A stretch of 64,000 nucleotides of DNA from Fragilariopsis cylindrus CCMP1102 (lineage: Eukaryota > Bacillariophyta > Bacillariophyceae > Bacillariales > Bacillariaceae): the NCBI GenBank assembly GCA_900095095.1, contig FMBT01000479.1:1-64000 (forward strand). The letters run 5' to 3'. This document shows, piece by piece, positions 45,402 to 58,000 of the stretch (within the stretch, counting starts at the first letter, position 1; each line of letters opens with the position of its first letter). Made by a program: the position numbers and the translations under genes. The notes under the pieces were generated by a model. That model searched no databases, had not been told where the DNA came from, and saw nothing but the letters and a program-made list of their open reading frames with translations.

Positions 45402-48023
45402 CTACTGTAGAACACACTTAGTACAGCACTCTGGGATTTCACATACAACACCAAAATCTTCTACCCCAGTTGCACTTTCTATTTCGATAGGGCAATCAAC
45501 AACGAAAACATCTAAACGGTCCTTGCGCAAATCACATATCTTATCTTCCACTCGATCTTCCAATCGGTTTGCCTCTAGTTGCATGGTTTCTAAATTATAG
45601 AAGAAAAGAATGAAGTAAGTATAAGAAGAGGGTCACATCTAGTTCCGTTTGACTTTCAATTAGTACGATAACATTACCAAACATGCAACGAGACTCTCAG
45701 CATGCGTGTCATCAGAAAATATTTTACTCACCCAAAGAGCTCAGATTACTAATTGAAATTGGAATGCCGCCTTCGAGCAAGTTGTTATTTAATCTTATTT
45801 GCTGCAACGTCGAAATATTGCCTATAGCCTCTGGAATTGTGCCATCGAGAAAATTTTGTTCCAAGTTAAGAGTGACTAGGAAATCAAAAAGGAATCGGAA
45901 GAGAATTAAAAACGAGAAAAAAATTAGTAAAAAATCGCAACTTTGCAAAGCTTTAAACACGCGTATATATAGATGATAGCGCTTACCAAGATTCTTGAGA
46001 TTTCCGAGCTCAGAAGGGATTGTACTTCGTAGCTGATTCTTACTGAATTCAAGTATTTCTAGATTTGGTAGCATCCCAAACGAAGTATCGATGCTACCTT
46101 CAATACCTGTGTCAGAAATAATAATTTCTTGGAGATTCGTGAGCTTAAATCCGAATTCCGCAGGGATGCGACCACGAAGGCCTTTGATTCCACGAGCAGA
46201 TAGGTAGCTCAGACGGCTGAGAGAACTGATGGTCGATGGGATGGTTCCTGTAAACAAATTAGGACCAAGAGTTAGCCTACTGAGCCCATTTAGCTTTGAA
46301 ATATCCTCGGAGATTGTACCTATGAATTGGTTGTCTCCGATGTTGAGTTCTATCATTTGCTTCAAATTGAATAATTCCATGGGGAGGTCAGATACGAATT
46401 GATTCGATTTCAAATTTAGATAACCCAGATTTTTTGCTTCACCAATTCTTTTTGTCAGGCGACCACTCATAAAATTATTCTCTACATTCAACGAGTTTAG
46501 ATATAAGGCATCGCCTACAGTTGGGGGGATTACACCAGTCATGCTATTGAAACCAACATCGACGGTTCCAATCATTTCTAACGAGAACAATGAGACTGGT
46601 ATGGGCCCGTCAATTTTGTTCCGCGCTACCATCAGAAACTGTAATTTTTCCAACAAGCTTACTTGAGATGGAAGCTGGAAGAATGAAAGCACAGAAAAGA
46701 GTACGTAAGGTGACATTCTATAATACCATGAACAATTCCAATGATACTTATACTTACCATTCCAACCAAGTTGTTTCCATCCAGGACTAGTTCTGTAGCA
46801 ACACCCTCGGCACACGCCACACCAAACCAAGTACAACTATCGTCATATGTTAGCCAGTTTTCACTATTGTTCCACTTAGTACCACCCAGAGACGCATAAA
46901 TAGTCGCAAGGGCAAATCTTTGTATTCTCTGGGTGGTGGTTAGCGCTGCATCGTCACCAGAAGATACCCAGACTAGAGCTTGATTTATTGGGCTACACGA
47001 ACTGATATCATCGTCGTAATTTTCGAAATAAGTTTCTATAAAACTTTCGAGGTTATAACGATATCGTTCCCTAATGTCTCTTTCGATAGTAGCAATCTCT
47101 CCAAAACAAATACACTGATCGATAGGATTAGGATTCGACGCACCATCAAAGTTACATTCTCCACCCTGAACATCATCGAAGTATGTAGAAACACCAACTG
47201 AAGGTGCCGCTGTTGGCGGTGCCGTGCGATTTGGTGACTGTATGGTTGATATATCATCTCCATCTCGCGTTGTTAGCCAATATCCACCTCCTGCAGCAGC
47301 TCCGATCAGTCCCAAAAAGATTATACACAAGATCCAGTACCAACATACACTGGGGGATGGTAAAGGTTTTTCGGGTTCCCTTTTCACTAAGATCTGCTGC
47401 CTTCTTAATTGTTCTTGCTGATACTCAACTTGCTCCCTTCTTAGTTCTTGCTGGTTCTCAACTTGCTCCCTTCTTGGTTGCTGCTGGATAGGTGCATTAT
47501 TATTCATTTTCTGGGTATGTGCTGATTCAGTAATATCTTCTCCAGTTTGTCGCGTTTGATTCTCGGGAGCAATCTGATAATTAGGTGCGTACTGTCTTTC
47601 CACATCTTCGTCGACGATTTCTTCCAAGATTTCTTCTTCAAACTCGTCATCGTTATCATCTTCATCATCATCATCTATAACCTCTTCTTCCATTAGATCA
47701 TCATCTTCAATAAGTTCTTCCTCATAATCTACTTCCATTTCTTCTTCTTCTAGATATTCTCTCTCAGACATTGCATCAGTATTGGTAGGAGGGTCTGATC
47801 CAGATCCGTCTGATCCGTCTCTTAGAAGATTATCTGTCCTATTATGCCCTCCTCCATCAGTATTATTAGGGAGGGTATCATCTCCAGAAAGTACAGCATC
47901 TTGGATATTTTGTGGAACGCAACCTATCGCCATTCTCTGCATAACCGCTCCTTCTGGGAGTCCCATGTTTAACATCTTCCTATATTGGGATGCAATTTCC
48001 TCGTCATCTGGAGTAAGCGCCAT
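45402..48023 (-). CDS. LRR membrane protein 1 with N-terminal CCDC53-like motif
   Basis: Four exons: 48023-46758, 46674-45987, 45875-45732 and 45589-45402, all GT-AG, 761 residues. The start at 48023 (MALTPDDEEIASQYRKMLNM) replaces a longer open frame that begins with unlikely sequence. Residues ~12-40 (YRKMLNMGLPEGAVMQRM) resemble the conserved motif of WASH subunit CCDC53. An acidic region (~80-170) and a Q/R-rich coiled region follow, then a TM helix at ~226-250. The lumenal part has a cysteine cap (SSCSPINQALVWVSSGD, then NWLTYDDSCTWFGVACAEG), plant-type LRRs (LTLGPNLFTGTIPSTISSL) and a C-terminal cap CEIPECCTKCVLQ. There is no kinase domain. A receptor or adhesion role is an inference. 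It is a tandem paralogue of the next gene, with the same exon plan. Confidence 0.85.
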
Positions 48024-48656
48024 CGTATACAGACTTATGGTTTCGGGCCAAGTGTCAACACCACCAAAGTTTTTCTCACTTCTCAAAACTCTTGGGGATA
48101 GGGATGTGAGCTTTTGACCTTGAGCTTTGCGACAAATAATTATTCTAAGAGAATTTCCTTTTACAAGATTGATCGACGATTTTAGTGAGCGTGATAAGAC
48201 ACGGAACCCAAGAATCTGAATCCTGGAACATCCTCGCTTTGAAAAAAATCGAAAAATCAGCGAAAATTCACATCCCCCCAGCGCGCGCGCGATCATTTTG
48301 ATGGCTACGAGTTGAATCAAATGAGTCAAATGGTTCAGACTCTAAATATTTGATCTTTTTATTACACAAGCCTGTTTAGAAGAAAATCTGACTATATTGT
48401 ATGTCATTTAGTGCATTGACCACACCCAGTTGATCCTATGTACAAATGTACTGCAAAATTGATGGTTGAAGAGTTTGTTCATCCATTTCTCAAAGTAATC
48501 ACCTTTGCAAGTTGTAAACTAACTAACTAACTAACTAACTACTTTAGTTCGTGACAATAACTTCTTTTTCAGTAATTAATTGTTGATTGGCATTAGTATT
48601 TTTAACATTGGTTCTAAAAGAAGCTTCAGCAATAAGACGTTTACATTCTCGTTTTA
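48024..48656. other. Intergenic region between the LRR genes
   Basis: 630 bp between tandem minus-strand genes. It contains (GC)n (48280-48290) and (AACT)n (48521-48540) microsatellites. It should hold the promoter of LRR gene 1. Confidence 0.5.
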
Positions 48657-51509
48657 TCATATGCATTCAGTACAGCAATTAGGGACACTGCAAATTATTC
48701 CTACAACAATTTGAGACTCGCCCAAAAGAGAAGGGCAATCAACGATGAACTTGTTGAGCTCAGCATCTCTCAACGCGCACACTCCAATCGGTGCCCTGCC
48801 GTCCATGAAGTTTCCATCAAACGTAAGCGTCCCTATTGGTTGGAAAACAATTAACAAATTAGAAAAATGATACATGACATAAGCATCAGATGAAGGATTT
48901 AAAATTCCATTCCATAGCAAAAATTCTCTTTGTAGTCACTTTTCCCACAAATTTCAAATTTTCTTTAAAACTTAAAAATCTCTAAAATTTTCACTTACTT
49001 ATGTCAACAAGATTACCGATCTCCTCAGGGATGGTTCCAATTAATCTATTGGAATGGAGCTGAAGCTCTTGAAGTATAGATAGTGATCCCATTTCAGATG
49101 GCACTGTACCTGAGAAAGCATTCCCATTTAAATGGAGACTCTCTATAAATTTGAATATGAAAAGCAAACCAAAAATCGTGGTAAGGAAACAGCAAACATG
49201 CATATCGATCGATCAACATTAGATGAGAGCATTGAATATATGCTTACCAAGATTTGTCAATAGACCCAAACTGGAAGGGATGTTGCGTGCAAGACTGTTA
49301 TTGTTTAGTCGGAGAATCTCCAAATTCGTCATCAAAGAAAATTGTAATGGAATATCCCCCTCAACGCTTGTTTCAGCTATAGAAAGTTCAACCAAATTAG
49401 TCAAAGATAGGCCAAAAGAAGCTGGAAGCCTCCCACCTAGGTCAGGAATCCCAACCATGGATAATTGTACTAAGTTTGTGAGCTCACTAAGACTCGTTGC
49501 TATTTCTCCAGTGAAAAGGTTGGGACCTAACGAAAGTGAAGTTAGCGTAGATACCCCTGAAAGAGCTACAGGTGTCGTTCCAGTAAAAACATTTCCTCCA
49601 ATAGCGAGGTCCGTTAGAGGCAAATCAAAAAGAGAATCTGGCAGTGTCCCAGAGAACGCATTCGATTCAACATTGAAAATAGTCAGATCAGCGGCATTAT
49701 TAATTGACCGCGGTACAGATCCCTTCAGGCTATTCATTGCAAGATTTATTTCAGTGAGCTTAGTGCGCTGGGAGAAAGAGGAAAGCTCGCCAGACAAGGC
49801 ATTGTCACTAAAGTTTACGGAAAGCAAGCTCCCATTGGTAAAGTATGATTTAGGAATGGACCCAAACAAGTTGTTACTTGCCACGTAATATCCTTCAATA
49901 GCGTTAAGTAGAGTAGGTGCATCGGAAAGCTTCACAACAAAGGTGTAAGGATAAAATCAATTGAGAGTGAGTAATCGTTAATCATTCTATCCGACAGCCC
50001 ATAGTACTACTAACAAACACTACTTACTTGGCCTGTCAATCGATTCTGATTGAGATTTAAAGTACGAACGAATGAGTTATCGTTGCATTCGACACCTTCC
50101 CAAACGCATATGCTCTTTTCAGAAAGCCAATTTGTTGAGCGTCTCCATTCGGTTCCTCCTTGTTGGTAATACACGACAGCCAAAATATAACGTTGCAATC
50201 TATGCAGATCGTTGATCTCTCCGCCATTGTTGATCCCCGATGACAACCACAATAGAGCTTGATTTTCCGAAGAACAAGAATTTATAGGTTCATTCCATTG
50301 AGGATAAATGGATGGTATAAAATCTTCGACGTAGTAATTCCACCGAGAAATAATATCATCGGCAAGAATATCAACATACCCGTCATCGCAATCGCATTGG
50401 TCAATAATGTTTGGTTGATTTAATGTATCGAAATCGCAATTCTTTTGAACTGGGTCAAATTCAGTTGTTGCGGCTGCATCGACGTTTCCGCTAGATGAAA
50501 TTGTTGGGTCCATCGGTGGATACTTGGTCGGTGTTGGTGCCATTGTAGGGGTAAGAGGAGACATTATCCTATCTTCGTTCAGAACAACAAAGAAAACAAC
50601 CAGCAAGATAGCCGAAGCAAGTAAGAAAAAGACCAAGATCGGAATTACCCAACTCATTTTACTTCGTTTTCCCTTCTCTGGGCTACGGAGAATCCGTTGT
50701 CGTTGTTGTTCAATATCGTATGCTGCTGCCGCTTTTGATCGACGCATAGCTTGCTCCTTGTTTGCATCAATGCGAGTAACGTTAGTGGTGGTCGTATTAA
50801 CTCCTTCATTTCTTGACGTTGTGTAAGCAGGAATATTTCTATTATTATCATTGCGTGATAAATAATCATCATCATAACCTCCTCCCATCACGGGAGTATT
50901 ATTCTCCTCATACCGCTTACCGTCATTTTCATCACGTTGTTGAAGCTGATGATGAGGAGGAACAATTTCGTTTCCATCCTCATCTTCAAATATTTCTTCC
51001 TCCGTCATGTAACTGCGTGGCATCGTCGTTTCTTCGTTTGATAACTTATCTGGATCAACGACCCAACTTGCACCAAAGTCTGATGTTTCTTGACCTTCCA
51101 TCATCGCCTTGGAATCTGTGGAACCAAAACGCGGAACTTCTTCTGTCTTCTCTTCCTCCTCTTCTTCTTTTTCTTTCAGTTCTTCATCATCGGAGAGTAT
51201 TGGTATGTGCGTTGATATTTCCGTTTCAGGTTGTTCCTCAGCAGCAGGAGGATCTTCTCCTCCATTACGAGTTCCAGTTTCATTAGTATCATCATTTACG
51301 ACATTTCCATCATTTGCCGTAGTAGTAGTAGTAGCAGCAGCAGTACTACTACGAGTAACTACTGGAGCGTCTGTATCGTCCAGGTCAACTCTTTTCGAAG
51401 GTTCAACTGTTCTCACAATTCCATCATTTACCACAACCGTAACTTCTTCTTCTTCCTTTTGACCAATTTCTTGGAATTTTGACATCCATTCTGGCTGAGT
51501 GGACGACAT
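48657..51509 (-). CDS. LRR membrane protein 2 (tandem paralogue)
   Basis: Four exons: 51509-50028, 49929-49248, 49142-48999 and 48832-48657, 827 residues. The start at 51509 (MSSTQPEWMSKFQEIGQKEE) lies 24 bp inside a longer open frame. The cytoplasmic part is acidic and T/E-rich. The TM helix is at ~286-312 (VIPILVFFLLASAILLVVFF). Outside, a cysteine cap (CDCDDGYVDILADDI, then NWLSEKSICVWEGVECNDNS) leads into LRRs (LSLGPNLFTGEIATSLSELT; LHLNGNAFSGTVPSEMGSLS) and a C-terminal cap CSVPNCCTECI. Exon 3 is 144 nt (two repeats) in both paralogues and exon phases match, so they arose by tandem duplication. Its N-terminus lacks the CCDC53-like motif of LRR 1. Confidence 0.87.
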
Positions 51510-52257
51510 TATTGTTTTTGCTAATAATAACAAATGCGACGGCTACAGTAGTACGGTATCAGTTACACAGCAAGCTTTCAGGAAGACTATTTGACTTCTT
51601 CTATCTTACAAAATAAGATAGCCGAGACAATCATTTGAAGTTCATTCAGCTCTCATGTAGAAGAATAAATTCGGAAGCACTCTTCTCAAATCAATGAAAA
51701 AACCTCCCGTCAACAAAATTCGCGGACATTTTTGTCGAATAGAAAAAGAGAATAAATAGATTTAAAGAGAGTTTCCAAACCCGCATCAATCTTTTGAATG
51801 AATCTTGTGATGATGAAAAGAATGCAATTAATTTCTGGCCGTAAGTCGTAAAATACGGTAAAAGGAGGCGGAACCTTGATCTACGAGGACGGTCCATCTT
51901 TATGCATTGGCACCAAGAACAATCAACATACACGGTATAATAGAATGCAAGATTAATGCTTATTGCTATAATAACGTACAACAATAACGCACAACAAGCA
52001 ATAATTGTTCTACAACCACAAATATCATCCTCCACGAAGATATTACTAATCAGAAAATCGTATGGGTACTACTAAACACTGATTTTGTCACCACATGACG
52101 GTACCTACCTTGTAGCTTTTGGTTTAGACAGACACCTTTTTTTTTTTTTTTTTTGCTGTACTGTAATCGAATTTGAAAACTCTTTTTTTTTGAAACTAAA
52201 TTTTGACATTCGAATAATAATAATAGTGACCATTGCATTCATTAATATATCAGCATC
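51510..52257. promoter_or_regulatory. Divergent intergenic region, LRR 2 / TPR protein
   Basis: 750 bp between divergent starts. An 18-base T run lies at 52137-52154, about 100 bp before the TPR-protein ATG. No other element is recognised. Confidence 0.35.
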
Positions 52258-55200
52258 ATGAATTCGGCCGAACACCCTCCAGATCTTATTAAAATTCATA
52301 TCGATGATGATCCATCGTTCGGAAATCCGTTGCTAACCACGATTCCTCTACCGGATTCTCCGTTGTCAACCCCTCCAGACTCTCCTCGACGTGTGGATAC
52401 GGATGATGACGATGATGATGACGATGATGACGACGACGACGATGAGGATGAGAAGAAAGAAAAGGAAGAAGAGAAAAAGGAAGAAGAAAATTTAAATATC
52501 AATACGAGTAGTACTAACAATAACGAAACGTTTTCAAATGACGATTTACAAATCACTACTACCAACAGTGATATGGTGGCACCGTTCGATGAAGCTGTAA
52601 AAAAGAAAAAAATACGTAATAAGAAGGACGTGTACAGTATCGATGATAAAAACATGACTAGAAGGAAAGATGGCGATGATGAAGAAGAAGAGGAGGAAGA
52701 ATCTGTTCCAGATGATGAAAAAAATGTCCGCGATCACGATTCGTCCTTACAAACTTTACAAATAAATAATTTAATATCATCTACTACTAGCAATAATGAC
52801 GATTATGGAGACGACAATAATAATGACCTTGACCGTGATGAATTGATGAACAACTCGTCAACAATACCGACCAACAGAATCGATAGGAAGGAACTTGTAC
52901 AAGTACCACCGATAATAAGAAGATCGACAACTACTACTACTACTACTACTATAACAAAGCAAACAATAGAGAAGGATGACAATCATGAGGATCTTACTAG
53001 CGAAGAAGAAGAAGAACCGCCACCGCTGGCGATTGAACAACCACCATCGTTGGCGATCAAAATAAGATCCAAGTCGTTACTATCGGTTGACAACGACAAG
53101 AATAAGAACGGTGACGACGCCAACACCAACGCCAACGAGGCGCCACAGGTATCATCTCTATTAGTGCAAGAGGAAATCAAGAAACAGTTATCATTCAGTA
53201 GTGGACGGTCGGTGACGGCTGCAACTGCAGCTGCAACCGAAACTTTGAGCTTTACTAGAACAAAATCGTACGACGAGGAACCACCGTCACTCTCACGGAT
53301 TGAAGAAGCAAAGAAACGTTCATTGAACAGATCCAATTATGTGGTACCGCGAGGACGAGCCAAGACAACACCGCCACGACCTACAAAACAAAAATCAACA
53401 ACAACAACAACAGCAGCAGTTAATGTAAATGATGATTCCGGAGGAGCTGCTACTACACTTACTGCTGATCCAACAACATCAAATAAGGGAAGTAGCGAAT
53501 CGAATCGATTAGCGAATCTGAAGCGAGATATTATGTCGTTGAAATCATCCCTATCCGACATGAACGAGCAACTACACAACAACGTTGGTGGTGGAATCGA
53601 AAATAATAATAAGATACAGAACGAAATTGATACAAAAACAAAAACCAGCCCTGCTAATGATGATGTTGCCATCACGACAACTACTACAACATCCACAAAA
53701 GAAGAAGTTGATAAAGACGATCATGTGACACCTAACATTAATTTAGAATCCAATGACAACAATATACACAATGATGGAAAAAGTAATTTACATGATCCCA
53801 AAAAAGGCGGAAATCTTAAATCTGTGCACGTGAATTCAGATCCCAGTATTACCGCCGACTTCTTACCATCTTTAACGACGGCAACCAAGAGTAATATTGG
53901 TCAGAACGAGCAGACATCTTCTTCCCAGGACGAAGACGTGGCGGTGGAGGTCCCAGCTATCGAGGTGGTACATGTAGAAGACGACGACGAGGACGACGAA
54001 ATCATGCGCAAGAATAGCAGTTCAATTTTGATACTCGATAAGAAGAAGAAGAAGAGGAAGGAGACAATAGAGTGGTCCGGTAGTGACACAAAAGATAGTG
54101 TCGCTATCAATGCTACGCAAGAAAGAATGACCAGTCAAAGCGAGTCGATAGCGAGAGGGAAGTCAGCGACCACTTCTTACCGAAAATTGACCCCCAAAAA
54201 GGACTTGCAGGGTTCAGATAATAGTGCAGCATGGCTTGAGGAAGAATTGCGACGAAGGGCCTTTATAAAGCGCGAAATCAACAATGCAATAGAATCAAAA
54301 GGACAAAAACCGAAGAAAACAATTGAGGAAGAGTTACCATCGTTCTATTCTAATACAAACCTACGAAATAGTCAGTCTACCATGGATGAAGAAGTTGCTG
54401 CTATCACAGCCCACGGAAGAACCTTATCGATCGAAGATCCAATAACGGACTATTTCTCTAATGATGACCAACCTTCGACTAACAATAACGTGGATGGACC
54501 AAATCCTCGAAAACTTGACTATGGCGATTTCAGGCAGACAGATCAATTTGCAATGGACGCCAATGATGAAGGAGATACCAGTGGTTATGAAGGTTTCAAA
54601 CCAGTAGCATTTGACTATGATGAAATTCAGGATGAAATGAAAAAATTTGCAAGCGACACAAGGGCAGCCTTGCGGGAGACATCTTTCACAGATATTGTAC
54701 AAGATCCATTTTCAAGTGCTGTGCCAGTAGCATTCAGTAGTCCCATGTCTACGAATCGTTCATTGGATGCTGAGAACCCCAATACTGATCCCGATTTCCA
54801 GACAAATGCTGTTTCTGATCCAAAAATAGAATCATATCCCAAGGGTACTTCTACTGATAACAGGACAATAAAAATCAATTTTTCCGATCTGCAGGCAAAC
54901 GAGACACCAGTTTTGCTAAATACCTTGGATTCTTTTGATGGTATCGCTCCGGGTGACATCACTCTATCGCTTTTGAGTGAAAATACTGGTAGAGCTGATA
55001 CATCTGTTGCTGCCACTTGGGCAAATCGAGTACACGGAGCTACTTGGCGAGCGAGAAGGATGCGGCGGAATTTGATTCACCCAGGTGAAATCCCTCCATC
55101 AAATACTGATGATATTAGAGTCGGTAATGGTTTGCAGACTGTTGCCTGTATCCAGCAAGCTGCTCTTACGCACTTAAAACATGACGAAATGGATCAGTCT

Positions 55201-56554
55201 ATCACCCTAATTGAGGGCGTTGTATTTTCGTACTATTCCTTCTTTGAAAGATCTCTCAATTTAAGGGAGAAGAACCCGACATCAGATATGGGCTTCGAGA
55301 CGATTAATTTCAAAACTTATATCGGCGTTGGCTTGCATAATTTAGGTGTCTTGAATCTCTTGAAAGGAGATTACGAGGAAGCTCTTTCTTATTTCAGTCG
55401 CGCAGTCGAGAGCAGGAAGGATCATTTGGGAGACAATCATCCAGACTATATTGTAAGTTTCAAATCGCAGTTATAATATTGAATTACTTTGTTGAGCTTC
55501 TATTCCTCTTACAGCTGTTACCTACCTTATAGTCCTCCCTAGTCAGGCTAGCAATATGTCGATATGCGCTCAACGAGTTCGCCGAAGCCCATGCACGGCT
55601 AGAAGAAGCATTGATATGTGCTAAAGTATCATGCTCGACATTAGAAGACCGTTTACAGATGGCTGGTAAGCATTACAGTTCCATTTAGAACACCGATAAG
55701 AACTGTTGACTCGTACATGCACTCACTTAGTCCTAATTTTTTTCTCTTCTTCTATATCATTTAAAGAGATTCTTAATAATCTTGGATGCCTTGCTTATAT
55801 GTCAGGCCAGCCAGTCGCAGCCAGCTCGTACTACAGAGATTCTATGGATATCCAATTTGGAGCATTGAGTGATAGTTTGTATATCGGAAATGCCATGTCT
55901 GGACAATCGATCTCTCTTAGTATATCGATCGTAAGAGCAAATATAGGATTCATCAAACTTGTGACGAAAGACCTCCCAGTCGCCATTACAGCACTAGAAA
56001 ACGCACTCATGGAGCAGCAAATTCTGCTTAGAGGTGCACATGACACGATCATAGCAACCATGGATCACTTAGCTTTGTCAAATCTATTAAAAGGAGACCA
56101 AGAAAAAGCTGCACTGGTAAGACATTGGAGTGAACATCTTTAAAAAGCAGTATTTATCATTATTTGCGCCGCTCACTTGTGATTTTTTAATTAAATTATA
56201 TCGCATCTCTCTTTGCAGATGTTCAATCGCATTTTGCAGCTACAGAAAAACGAATATGGACCTCATGACAGACGCTGCTTTGTTACTGTTGACAAAATCA
56301 ACATGGTTCAGAGCAAAGGGGCTCAGTATGAAGATGCCATCGAGGAATTACGGAAAACGTTTTCAATGCCTTCGGCTCCTGCTTCAGTTAGCAGTAGTCC
56401 GTCGATTAGTTCGTCCATTGGGACGACGAAGGTCAAACAAAACCCTCGGAGGGATAAAAATGTTCAACCTCAAAGAAGTAGTAGAGGGAAAATTAAGAAG
56501 AAAAAGAATAAAGTTATGCAAGTCTTCAGTTCTATGAGAAAGACGAATCCGTAA
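52258..56554 (+). CDS. Large TPR protein with a long disordered N-terminal region
   Basis: Four exons: 52258-55452, 55533-55665, 55767-56116 and 56219-56554, all GT-AG, 1337 residues. Residues 1 to about 880 are disordered, with poly-D (DDDDDDDDDDDDDEDEKKEK near 45), poly-T and repeated P/S motifs such as EPPSL. Near 690 SAAWLEEELRRRAFIKREIN looks helical. From about 955, kinesin-light-chain-like TPRs run across exon borders: THLKHDEMDQSITLIEGVVF, GVLNLLKGDYEEALSYFSRA, EILNNLGCLAYMSGQPVAAS and LALSNLLKGDQEKAALM. The basic C-terminus ends near KKKKNKVMQVFSSMRKTNP. A scaffold role is likely; partners are unknown. The nucleotide bias of the first exon (GAT/GAC runs) matches its protein bias. Confidence 0.8.
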
Positions 56555-57151
56555 TGAAAGCCTTAGCCACAAATATACACTTTATATGAATAAGCTCAAA
56601 CACTGTAGTAAATATTAAGCTTCAGTAGGTGCATTTTACTACCCAGATTTTTTTAACCCTGTAAGTAACTACTTTAGCGCTAGGCTGAATACCAATACTA
56701 TATTATACGCATCATTTTTACTTTGGAGAGATAACTTATCTTCAACAACCCCTACTATAATTTGTATAAATCATTTCCTTATGTAACTACCATTGGTCGT
56801 GATCAGCTCGTCTGTAACACCATCATAATATACACCTTTGGTTTATGATTCTTCTACTGTATCTGTCGTAGCTAGTGTCGCGCTGAATTGCAATCACAAA
56901 AATTGCATACTGTACTGTACCTCCTTAAGTAAAACTAAATAAGCCTCCGAGATATCACGATTTTTAAAAAAAAATATTGATCTACGCGTGTAATGGATCT
57001 TCTGCATTAATAGAAATACGGAAATACGACATCAAACACCATCATTCATCATTTCATCCGATCAACAACTCACCTCGCACACTCACACCAACCACCCAGC
57101 TAGTTGTCCACCTTGTAGCTGAAGTAGAACGACTTGCATTAGTCTAACAAG
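56555..57151. other. Intergenic region
   Basis: About 600 bp, AT-rich, between tandem plus-strand genes. No feature is recognised. Confidence 0.5.
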
Positions 57152-58000
57152 ATGAGAGCTTATTTACTGAATTTTATCTACGTCGCGCTTGCTTTGACAT
57201 GCGGTGTCATAGAGGAAGTCGAATCTTTTCGTACAGTAATAAATCAAAATAATAATCCGTTATCATCTTCATTACAGAAAAGCTCGCCAATTATCCTACA
57301 CTCTTCTGTCCAGAAGTTCAGAGAGGATGACGAATGGAAGGGGGAGGTCACTACGGGGGGGACGATGCGTGGATGTACTGTTCAACAAGTACAAGATTCT
57401 GTAACTGAATTTACCATCCGTATTGATGGAGTAGAAGCTGATCTTGGACGGTTTTCTAAGGCTATTTTCACAAAAATGATAACTGATGCGAAACAAGAAA
57501 GATTCCAGGGCTTCCGTCCCGGAACTATTCCACCACAATTATATAAAACATACAGAGCTTTCTCAATGGACGAGTGTGCGAGAGAAACAGTACTGGAAGC
57601 GATGCAGCAAAATAATATCCGGCCTTTTACTAATGCAAGAGAGGAAATATTAATTGAACAGGTTAGTATCCCACCACCACCGCCACCACCGCAGGCTAAG
57701 AAGAAGAAGAAAAAGTATCCTAAAAAAAAGAAGAAAACTGATGAAGTACTCACTAATAATATCGATGATGATGATGATACTGACGACAAGAATGAATCGA
57801 CGATGAGCGAAGATGAAGTGTTAACGGATGAACCACCATCAACACCGCAATGGCAGACATTTGACACAATGGACGATGCGATCAAAGCTGGATGGGCACC
57901 CGGTCAAAGCTTTAGTTTTGTTGCAAAAAATGTAAACGGACAGAACGTACTTTCTGATACGTCAGGTGCGAAGCCACTTGGTACAAAAATTGTAGTATAA
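57152..58000 (+). CDS. Trigger-factor ribosome-binding-domain protein, probably plastid
   Basis: A 282-residue intronless protein. It has a signal peptide (MRAYLLNFIYVALALTCGVI) with a possible plastid junction at VESFRTV. Residues ~65-170 match the N-terminal domain of bacterial trigger factor, which docks on ribosomal protein uL23 at the exit tunnel: VTEFTIRIDGVEADLGRFSK, then RFQGFRPGTIPPQLYKTYRA, where GFRPGTIPP is the GFRxGxxP signature. The PPIase and C-terminal substrate-binding domains are missing. They are replaced by poly-P, poly-K and acidic segments and a short end domain (WQTFDTMDDAIKAGWAPGQS). A cotranslational role at plastid ribosomes is an inference. Confidence 0.75.
   Translation: MRAYLLNFIYVALALTCGVIEEVESFRTVINQNNNPLSSSLQKSSPIILHSSVQKFREDDEWKGEVTTGGTMRGCTVQQVQDSVTEFTIRIDGVEADLGRFSKAIFTKMITDAKQERFQGFRPGTIPPQLYKTYRAFSMDECARETVLEAMQQNNIRPFTNAREEILIEQVSIPPPPPPPQAKKKKKKYPKKKKKTDEVLTNNIDDDDDTDDKNESTMSEDEVLTDEPPSTPQWQTFDTMDDAIKAGWAPGQSFSFVAKNVNGQNVLSDTSGAKPLGTKIVV

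Noticed and set aside
48024-48329. 102-residue N-terminal extension of LRR protein 1
   Set aside because: The sequence has no domain and resembles translated AT-rich leader, whereas MALTPDDEEIASQYRKM starts a conserved-looking motif.
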